DNA of 64,000 nucleotides from Leptolyngbya iicbica LK (GTDB lineage: Bacteria > Cyanobacteriota > Cyanobacteriia > Phormidesmidales > Phormidesmidaceae). The stretch is taken from assembly GCF_004212215.1 (NCBI RefSeq), contig NZ_QVFV01000002.1, forward strand, positions 209,794 through 273,793, given 5' to 3'. Position 1 is the stretch's first letter. Every line of letters begins with the position of its first letter. The notes under the pieces are model-generated. The model searched no databases and had not been told where the DNA came from. It worked only from the letters and a program-made list of their open reading frames with translations. Shown here in pieces: positions 26,427-34,100 of the stretch. The position numbers were made by a program, and so were the translations under genes.

Positions 26427-26923
26427 CATTGATTTGCCCCCCGAGTCCCCCTTTTTCGACAGCCCCCTGGATTATTATTTCTGACATCAAGGCTACCCGA
26501 CAGTTCTGAACTAGTCCGGGGGCTGAGCATGGTCATTCTGAGGGATGGAGATTTGACACTGTCGATTCTTTGTCATCGCTTCAGCTTAATGTTCTCAACA
26601 TGCCGTAGACATCGTTATCGCGCCATCATCAAATCTGCGCTATCCATCTTTACCCATGTCAGCGATCGCTGCCGCCAGCCAAACCGTAGTATTGCATTTG
26701 ATTACAGATAGCAATGGTTCTTAATCAGCCATATCAATGGCGAGTAAATGACCTCAAAGCCTTGCTGAATAGGGCGAAGAACCCACAATCCAAACTTGAG
26801 AACCACTCTGATTGTTGCGCAATGTAAACAAAATGACGTCATGCCAGCATTCTGTCTTGACAGTCCCGGTGAATTGTCGCTACCTTGTCATCCATACCCG
26901 GGTCACGTCAGTTGGAATGCGAC
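26427..26923. other. Intergenic stretch
   Basis: About 500 bp with no convincing gene. Short frames lack family resemblance. It contains a small palindrome TGACGTCA near 26833 and precedes the ribbon-helix-helix gene, so a promoter probably lies at its right end. Confidence 0.3.
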
Positions 26924-27277
26924 ATGGAAGACCAGCAAAAAGCTACTAAAGTTACGCTCTACCTCACATCAGATTTGCATCGTCAATTGAAAATTCGTTC
27001 GGCTGTTGATGGTGAGCCGATGTCTTCCCTCGCTGAGAAGGCGCTCCAGTTTTATTTGTCACATTCTGATGTTGTAGAAGAAGTTGGAAGCCACGGTAGC
27101 ACTTATCGAACTTATAGCTGTCCCAGCTGTTCTGATGCGGTTGTGGTCAGAGATGGTGAGTTGATGTCGGTTAAAGAAGTGGCTGGGTCGTCGTCGGATG
27201 ACGAATTGACGGTCGGAGTTTCTGATGTGATTGCGGGCGGTTCACGTCCTGAAGAAGGTCAGTTAGTTCACTGCTAG
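26924..27277 (+). CDS. Ribbon-helix-helix / zinc-motif protein upstream of ycf46
   Basis: A 117-residue protein starting at ATG 26924. The N-terminal half has ribbon-helix-helix character (KVTLYLTSDLHRQLKIRSAVDGEPMSSLAEKALQFYL, shown here from about residue 8). It is followed by YSCPSCSDAVVVRDGE, a two-cysteine knuckle that may bind zinc with the terminal HC. The end is acidic and glycine-rich. It could be a DNA-binding autoregulator of the following ycf46-ycf35 unit. The neighbouring AAA ATPase lies 88 bp downstream on the same strand. Confidence 0.7.
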   Translation: MEDQQKATKVTLYLTSDLHRQLKIRSAVDGEPMSSLAEKALQFYLSHSDVVEEVGSHGSTYRTYSCPSCSDAVVVRDGELMSVKEVAGSSSDDELTVGVSDVIAGGSRPEEGQLVHC

Positions 27278-27365
27278 GTTAGTGGCCCTGTTTATAGGGG
27301 TTTTGTTCGCGCTTTGTGTTGATGTTTCGCCGTTTTTCAGGCGAATGTAGTGTCAGGAAGAAGTC

Positions 27366-28880
27366 ATGAGAGAAGATCTCAACATACTCGTACAGGCGCA
27401 ATATCCCCTCGTTTACTTGGTGACTTTCGAGGAAGAGCGAGCGGAGCAGGCGGTTTCGAGCGTAGCTCAGCAATTGCGGCCACAGCGACGGATTTTTACG
27501 TGGACAATGACTCACGGCATCGTCGAGTATGGTCAGCCGCGTAACGTCACTCAGCACAACAGCACCGTATCACCCGAAGCTGCCATTGAGTGGGTCATGC
27601 GGCAGCGCGAACCGGGAATCTACATATTTAAGGATTTGCATCCATTCAAGGACTCGCCGGCAGTGACCCGTTGTTTAAGGGATGCGATCGCAAGCTTCAA
27701 AGAAGCACAGAAGACCATCATCTTGATGTCGCCAATTCAGGAAATCCCTGTCGAACTCGAAAAGGAAGTTGTTGTCCTTGACTTCCCGCCGCCCACGATG
27801 GCCGAGCTGAACACAGTTCTGAGTAGTGAACTGGATGTTGCTAAGTCATCTCGAATTACAACTGAGGTGCGTGAGAAGCTCTTGAAAGCAGCTCTCGGCC
27901 TGACGCGAGACGAAGCTGAAAAAGTCTATCGTAAGGCTCGGGTGTCAGCTGGCAAACTCACCGAAGGTGAAGTCGATATTGTCTTGACGGAAAAGAAGCA
28001 ACTCATTCGTCGCAATGGCATCCTGGAGTTCATGGAAGTCGATGAAACCATCAATTCCGTCGGTGGTTTGGAAGAACTGAAGCATTGGCTGACCCAGCGT
28101 TCTAACGCTTTTACCGAGCGGGCACGAGAGTATGGGCTGCCCCAGCCAAAAGGCATGTTGATTCTCGGGGTTCCAGGCTGCGGCAAGTCGTTGATTGCCA
28201 AAACCACATCGCGTTTGTGGGGACTGCCCTTGTTGCGATTGGACTTAGGGCGAGTTTACGACGGCTCTACAGTGGGTCGTTCAGAAGCTAACTTACGCAA
28301 CGCTTTGCGCACGGCTGAATCAATTTCTCCAGCCATTCTCTTTATCGACGAAATTGATAAAGCCTTTGCTGGCAGTTCAGGTTCATCAGATTCCGATGGC
28401 GGTACCTCAAGCCGCATCTTTGGAACGTTCCTGACTTGGATGCAGGAAAAAACTTCCCCAGTTTTCGTCATGGCAACCGCCAACCGAGTAGAGCGATTGC
28501 CCGGTGAATTTCTTCGGAAAGGACGATTCGACGAAATTTTCTTTGTCGATTTGCCGAACGAAGAAGAACGTCAAGAGATTTTCAAGATTCATTTGCAGAA
28601 GCGACGCCGCGACATTGAGCGGTTCGATCTGCCTCAGTTAGTCAAAGTTTGTGATGGGTTCTCGGGCGCAGAAATTGAGCAGGGCATCATTTCAGCGATG
28701 TATGAAGCCTTTGCTCAAGACCGAGAGTTTACCCAACTCGATATTATTGCTGCGATTCGGTCGACGATGCCCCTGTCGAAGACGATGAATGAGCAAGTGA
28801 CTGCCCTGCGCGATTGGGCACGTCAGCGGGCTCGGCCAGCTGCAGCCTCCGTCGCTGAATATCAGCGTATGGAGTTTTAA
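27366..28880 (+). CDS. ycf46: Ycf46-like AAA+ ATPase
   Basis: A 504-residue AAA+ protein of the Ycf46 family shared by cyanobacteria and red-lineage plastids. The N-terminal domain (MREDLNILVQAQYPLVYLVTFEEERAE, in part) is a degenerate first AAA module. The active module has Walker A GVPGCGKSLIAKT near 267, Walker B ILFIDEIDKAF near 323, and the arginine-finger region GRFDEIFFVDLPNEEER. Genetic work in cyanobacteria has linked Ycf46 to inorganic-carbon use, by my recollection. It is cytoplasmic. Paired downstream hairpins separate it from ycf35. Confidence 0.92.
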   Translation: MREDLNILVQAQYPLVYLVTFEEERAEQAVSSVAQQLRPQRRIFTWTMTHGIVEYGQPRNVTQHNSTVSPEAAIEWVMRQREPGIYIFKDLHPFKDSPAVTRCLRDAIASFKEAQKTIILMSPIQEIPVELEKEVVVLDFPPPTMAELNTVLSSELDVAKSSRITTEVREKLLKAALGLTRDEAEKVYRKARVSAGKLTEGEVDIVLTEKKQLIRRNGILEFMEVDETINSVGGLEELKHWLTQRSNAFTERAREYGLPQPKGMLILGVPGCGKSLIAKTTSRLWGLPLLRLDLGRVYDGSTVGRSEANLRNALRTAESISPAILFIDEIDKAFAGSSGSSDSDGGTSSRIFGTFLTWMQEKTSPVFVMATANRVERLPGEFLRKGRFDEIFFVDLPNEEERQEIFKIHLQKRRRDIERFDLPQLVKVCDGFSGAEIEQGIISAMYEAFAQDREFTQLDIIAAIRSTMPLSKTMNEQVTALRDWARQRARPAAASVAEYQRMEF

Positions 28881-28927
28881 GGCTTTTTCTCTGCTTCGTC
28901 AGAGAAAAAGGCTAGCATTTTGCTAGC
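28881..28927 (+). promoter_or_regulatory. Tandem hairpins between ycf46 and ycf35
   Basis: An 11-bp perfect stem, CTTTTTCTCTG / CAGAGAAAAAG with a short CTTCGT loop, is followed at once by GCTAGCA/TGCTAGC around TTT. There is no clean T-tract after the second stem. It may be an attenuating or RNA-stabilising element rather than a full terminator. Confidence 0.6.
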
Positions 28928-29024
28928 AATTACCTCGAAGGTTGATTAGGGATTCATCCCCTGTCCGTCTTCATCTCTCTCAAACCTCGTTGTCTCTCTC
29001 AAGTTCTCTCCAGGAGGAAACACC

Positions 29025-29375
29025 ATGTCTCACTTCAGCACCTTGCGCACGAAAGTGACCGATGCTGCAGTTCTCAAGCAGTCCCTCTGCGATCTCGGCA
29101 TTTCGGTGAAGACCGAAGCTGATGTCCGGGGTTACAACGGTCAGCGCGTTCGTGCCGACATCGTTGCTGTTCTCGAAGGCGAATACGATCTCGGCTGGTC
29201 TCGCAATGCTGATGGCAGCTTTGATCTCATCGCTGACCTCTGGGGTGTTGCTAAAAAGCACAACCAGACTGAACTGATCAACTCGATCAACCAGAAGTAC
29301 GCAGTTAACAAGACCTTGGCCGAAGTCAAGCGTCCTGGCTTGCAAAACGCTAACGTCAAGTTGGTGCTTCAGTAA
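29025..29375 (+). CDS. ycf35: Ycf35-like protein (DUF1257)
   Basis: A 116-residue protein of the DUF1257/Ycf35 family, opening MSHFSTLRTKVTDAAVLKQSL and containing YNGQRVRADIVAVLEGEYDLGWSRN (segments quoted separately by position: residues 1-20 and about 38-60). The ATG follows an ideal GGAGG. The family is conserved between cyanobacteria and plastids without an established biochemical role. It follows ycf46 by 144 bp and has its own strong downstream terminator. Confidence 0.92.
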   Translation: MSHFSTLRTKVTDAAVLKQSLCDLGISVKTEADVRGYNGQRVRADIVAVLEGEYDLGWSRNADGSFDLIADLWGVAKKHNQTELINSINQKYAVNKTLAEVKRPGLQNANVKLVLQ

Positions 29376-29400
29376 GCTAAATTGCGTTCCCAGATATTTT

Positions 29401-29434
29401 GGGCGGCTCTGTTATGCAGGGTCGCCCATTTTTT
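29401..29434 (+). terminator. Rho-independent terminator after ycf35
   Basis: An 11-bp stem GGGCGGCTCTG / CAGGGTCGCCC, with two G-U wobbles and a 5-base loop, is followed by ATTTTTTA. It lies 25 bp after the ycf35 stop. Confidence 0.88.
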
Positions 29435-29460
29435 ATGACTAATTGTTGTCAATCAATTCT

Positions 29461-29553
29461 AAAGATTCTCAATCTGGGAGGTCGCTTCTGCGGATTTCTC
29501 AGGGGGGAACTATTCGTCAAAACTGCCGCTTTCCGATTGGATTGAGAATCTTT
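29461..29553. repeat. 14-bp perfect inverted repeat, 65-bp interior
   Basis: AAAGATTCTCAATC at 29461-29474 is matched exactly by GATTGAGAATCTTT at 29540-29553. The interior has purine-rich AGGGGGGAAC and no coding frame. It lies between the ycf35 terminator and the radical SAM gene. It could be a structured RNA, a leader element or a short mobile-element remnant. Confidence 0.7.
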
Positions 29554-29693
29554 GCTGTTCTCGCACAAGTCATTCATTTGATTAGGAAAATAGCAGGATA
29601 GCCGACGCATAGATTGCACCATGCTGGTCCCACATTTGAATTTGTGCTGGAGTAATCTTTGAGCCGCTAAACCCTATCGGTAAAGGTGAATTT

Positions 29694-30341
29694 ATGTCTT
29701 TATCCACCACAACAAGCCATCCATATTTGTCTCGAAATTTGATTCCTTCCAGGCATCTCAATCTGATGGGAACGATCAAGAAGTCGGAGGTGAATGGCCC
29801 AGGCTGTCGGGCAGTAGTGTGGGTGCAGGGATGTGCGCGGGCCTGCGGTAGCTGTTTTAATCCGGCTTCGTGGGAGTTTGAAATTAATCAGCTCGTGTCC
29901 ATTGACCAGGTGGTCGAACTGATTTTGAGTGAGCCCAGCCATGAGGGAGTTACATTTTCAGGGGGTGAACCGTTTTGGCAGGCGACAGCGTTAGCGGAGG
30001 TGGCGCGTCAGGTCAAGGCACACGGTCTCAACGTCATGTCGTTTAGCGGATTTACTCTGGACGAGTTGCAGAGCGATCGCGCTCCGGCGGGTGCCCACGA
30101 TCTGTTGCAGGAACTGGACCTCTTGATTGATGGCCCCTATGTGGAATCGCAGGCGATTAACGACCCTACTTCCCTAGTGTCGTCCCGCAATCAAAAAGTG
30201 CGCATTTTCAATGAAGCGATGCGCGATCGCTTGAACTGGGCCAGCGATCAAATAGAAATTCACATCTTGCCTGATGGGAGTCGCATTGTGACTGGTTATC
30301 TGGGCAGCTTGAATCCCCTGAGTGCTGAGGTCGCGGAGTAA
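29694..30341 (+). CDS. Radical SAM activase-like protein (NrdG type)
   Basis: A 215-residue radical SAM protein of the single-[4Fe-4S] activase class. Cluster ligands are CARACGSC (C-x3-C-x2-C) within VVWVQGCARACGSCFNP, and the SAM motif GGE is in VTFSGGEPFWQ. The upstream SEVNGPG is typical of anaerobic ribonucleotide reductase activases. No glycyl-radical enzyme is encoded nearby. In this ycf46/ycf35 context the substrate is unknown. ATG 29694 is preceded by AAAGGTG; the next in-frame ATG at 29766 would cut into the conserved N-terminus. Confidence 0.85.
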   Translation: MSLSTTTSHPYLSRNLIPSRHLNLMGTIKKSEVNGPGCRAVVWVQGCARACGSCFNPASWEFEINQLVSIDQVVELILSEPSHEGVTFSGGEPFWQATALAEVARQVKAHGLNVMSFSGFTLDELQSDRAPAGAHDLLQELDLLIDGPYVESQAINDPTSLVSSRNQKVRIFNEAMRDRLNWASDQIEIHILPDGSRIVTGYLGSLNPLSAEVAE

Positions 30342-30617
30342 ATGACCGGGACACCGTGATATAAGATTCTCCGAATTTTGCCAGTGATTGCAGCAGAAGA
30401 TTAACCAGTAAGACGTGAGAGTGGTATCGCGACAGCTGCGGTCGAGTCGGAGGGATTGCCAGCAATCGACATTTTGACTAGTGGGCATTGACGATTTTCT
30501 AGCGATCGCCGATCAGTAAATTCTTAAATTGGCAAATTCACCGATAGCTGAAGGCAGGCCATGTCAGGGTGATGTAGTGGTTTAATAGAACTGCTTTGTC
30601 GGTTTTGATGTCTGGTT

Positions 30618-31193
30618 ATGGTGAAGTGTCCGAAGGAACTGAAGGTCGATCTCAATGATGGGATGTTGTCGGGTGAGCTGCCGGCCCTATGTTGTCCGGA
30701 CTGTGATGGCGCGTGGATTCGGCCTGAAAGCTATGCCGAGTGGCAAACTCAGCGTGGCATTGAGCGTGACGCTGAGCCTGAGGTGGCGGTGGTGCCGAGT
30801 CAAGCGGCGATCGACTTTCAACCCTCATCGCTGGATAATCGGGCGGCGCTCTGTCCTGACTGCAAGAACTATTTAGTGCGGGGGCGGGTACAGCTTGCGG
30901 GGACGCCATTTTTTGTGGAGCGGTGTCCCAATTGTCGCGGCTATTGGTGCGATCGCGGTGAATGGGCGGTGTTGCAACAGCTGCGATTAGATGAGCATTT
31001 GGACTATATCTTTAGCGACCCGTGGCAGAGCAAGGTGAAAGCGCTGGACTTTGCGGCGCGGGAAAAAGCCGCCACCATTGACAAATTAGGATCAGAAATT
31101 GCGAGCAAAGTTTTTGAACTGGCCCAACTCCTGGAAGCCCATCCGGAGGGCGATTTTGGTGTGGCGTATTTGATGCGGCGGTTTGAAGATTGA
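30618..31193 (+). CDS. TFIIB-type zinc-ribbon protein
   Basis: A 191-residue protein with two zf-TFIIB-like modules. The first is atypical (VKCPKELKVDLND, then CCPDCDGAWIRPESY). The second is complete (ALCPDCKNYLVRGRV, RCPNCRGYWCDRGEW). A helical C-terminal region (KALDFAAREKAATIDKLG) completes it. Function is unknown; nucleic-acid or protein binding is assumed from zinc ribbons. Its TGA abuts the stop of the opposing giant kinase gene inside a single TGATCA. Confidence 0.85.
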   Translation: MVKCPKELKVDLNDGMLSGELPALCCPDCDGAWIRPESYAEWQTQRGIERDAEPEVAVVPSQAAIDFQPSSLDNRAALCPDCKNYLVRGRVQLAGTPFFVERCPNCRGYWCDRGEWAVLQQLRLDEHLDYIFSDPWQSKVKALDFAAREKAATIDKLGSEIASKVFELAQLLEAHPEGDFGVAYLMRRFED

Positions 31194-34100
31194 TCAATTA
31201 ACCGACTCGGTGTGAGGAGAAACGCAGTAGCGATCGCGTCCTTGTCGTTTGGCCTGATAGAGCGCTGCGTCAGCTTGTGCAATTAAGTCTGTGGGAGTGC
31301 TGTCGGTTGCCGGAATCTGGCTGGCGATGCCCATGCTAAGAGTGACGTAGGGCGCAACCTCCGACTGTTTGTGGGGGATGGCCAAGGTCGCAACGGCCTG
31401 CTGGACTCTGTTGGCGATCGCAATCGCCCCGGCGGCAGTCGTCTCAGGTAAGACAATGGCAAATTCTTCGCCGCCATAACGGGCCACCATATCTGTCGAT
31501 CGATTGACGACTTGGGTAACGGCCTGAGCCAAGCGCACCAAGCAGGCATCGCCCGCTTGATGACCATACTCGTCGTTGTAGCGCTTGAAGAAATCAACAT
31601 CAAACAAAATTAGCGAGAGGGGCATTCGGGTCCGTTGTAGGCGTCGCCATTCAGTGTCTAGTTTTTGGTCAAAAGAACGACGATTGGAAACTTGGGTCAG
31701 GCCATCAACATTCGCGAGCCGATGCAGCTCTTGATTGGCCAGCAACAATTGCTCTTGTGCCCGCTGACGTTCTTTCACTTCTTGCGCTAACTCGGTGGTG
31801 CGCTGCCGGACGGCCTGTTGCAACTCATGAGAGTAATCGGCCAAGAGCTTTTGGGCGCGTTGGCGTTCGGTAATGTCTTGAAAGACGGCAATCACATATT
31901 TGAGCTGTCCCGCCTCGGTCATGATCGGGGCGCTGTGCAGCTCAATGGGAATGGTGCGATCGCCCGCACGAATGGCTAAATCATCCACCGCACTGGCGAT
32001 GCCCCGCATCGCTTGGTGAATAGGCAACTTGTCAGCGGGATAGCGATCGCCGGTTGCGAGCACCTGTGCCTTAAAAAGTTGGGTTAACGGTTCTACGGAA
32101 GCCTTATCAGTTGCTGCCCCGTTTAACAAAATCTGGGCCTGCTGATTCATGTAATGGGGCGTGCCATTACCTTGAAAAATGCCCACTCCGATCGGCATCG
32201 CTTCAATAAATTGCATCAGCTGCCGTTCACTCTCGCGTGTCTGTTCGTACAGCCGGGCATTGTCGAGCGAGATCGCCGCCTGGGCGGAAATCAGATTCAC
32301 CAGCTCTAAGCGTTGGGGCGTAAATGCACCGACGACCAAATTGTTTTCCAGGTAAACAATGCCAGCTAATTTGCCTTGGTGGTGGAGGGGGGCACACAGC
32401 AGCGATCGCGGCTGCTGAGTTTGGATGTAAGGGTCTTGTTCAAACTGGTCGGCTTGAGTCGCGTCGTTTAACACGACGTTGTCGCCTGTGCGCGCCACAT
32501 AGTTCACCACGCCAGTAGAGAGGCGATCGCTCGCTGCCGTCAACATGACACTGGTCAAGTCAACCGGTTCAGATGCCACCTCATAGCTGGCGGCAATGGC
32601 TAATTGGCCATCAACCTCAAACAGCAATAGACCGCGCTGGGCCCCAGCATTTTCAATCAGCAACTGCATCAGGGTGGTCAAAAGCTGGTCCAGATGAATC
32701 TCTTCGGCAATAGTTTTGGCCGTTTCAATGACGGTCAGCAGATCTAAGTCTTCGCTGCGATGATTGCCGGTGGTGGAATGCTGACGACCCGATGTCAGCG
32801 TTTGAGGATGCTTGAACGAGGCAATCGATCCCTCCAGTTGAAGATGCTCGCCAAAGCTCGCTTCCAGTTGGCCGACTTTGGCCGTAGCTCCCCACTGGCG
32901 GTACAAATACACGGCTTCTTGAAAATAGGCGCGGGCCACAATTAAACGCTGTCGGGCCAGATAAAATCGAGCCGCCCGCTCACAAGCCAGGCCCGCCTCG
33001 GCAATAAAGTCGTGTTGTAGGGCCAAGTCAATCGCTCGATCATAGGTCTTACCCGCCGCGCTGGGTCGGCGTTGTAAACGATGCAGTTCGGCATCGACCA
33101 GAGCCAGCTTATGACTATAGTTGGCGGGGGCTGACTGGGCCCAACGTTTGAGCTGACGACGGTGTTGGCGCACGGTGCGCAGGAGCGATCGCCGCTGGGC
33201 TAGATTTGCCGTGGCAGCAAGCTCTAGCCGGGCCAGGGCATCATAAAAAGTGAACCAACCCGAAATGTATAAAGCAACGACAGCTTTGAGGTAAGGCTTG
33301 GCTTGATCAGCACTCACAAGGGCCTGCTGGGGCTGATCAAACAGATAATGTAAAAAGAGCTTGTAGCTATAAAAATAAAAAATTGCTGTGCGGTAATCGT
33401 CTTCAAGGTGTTGGGGTAACAGCTCCGCTGCGTTATAAAAAGGCCCCTCCAGGCGCAAAGGCACATCCCCATTCGCGGTCAAAACATGGATAACCTGCCG
33501 CGATTGTTGAATGAGTTCATAAATGGGCTGCTTCTTAAACTTCAGGACTTTGGTAGCCATCCTGTCGGTATATTGGGCCAGCTCAGGCAGTGATTCCCCG
33601 AGGAAGAAACGATGCATGATCGACATTTGCCCGCAAAAGCTGGCGTATTCCAAATCCCCGGTTTCGCACCCGACCTGAAATCCTTGCTGTAGTTCTGGTC
33701 GGGTGCTGGAGAGGGGCTCTCGCCAGTGACGAATAAAAGCATTGACGACAAATAGTGTGCGGGCTGATATCGCTCGGGTTTCAAAGCGATCGAGCAGGGC
33801 CATCGCCAATTGACCAAACTGATAGCCATCGTTCAAGTCGCCAATGACGCCACACAAAATGATGCCGTACATGGCGTATGAAAAGGCTGAAACAGGCAAA
33901 TTACCCTGCCGCGCCGAGAGTTCTACCTGTTTAAAGACTGTCAGTGGGAATAAGTTAGGTACTGCCAAGTAAGTGGCAGAAGCAATGCTGGCTAATACCT
34001 GTGTGGCCGCGATCGCTTCTGGAGCTTGCATGGTCGATAGTTGAACGAGCGCTTCGGGCGATTGTCCTAAGAGGGCGATTTTGGTTCGTCCTAGCCCCCA

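Noticed and set aside
29582-29779. 65-codon minus-strand frame (ends SKITPAQIQMWDQHG...)
   Set aside because: Composition is fairly protein-like, but it starts with TTG and overlaps the 5' end of the radical SAM gene, and no family is recognised. Possible remnant; not enough support.
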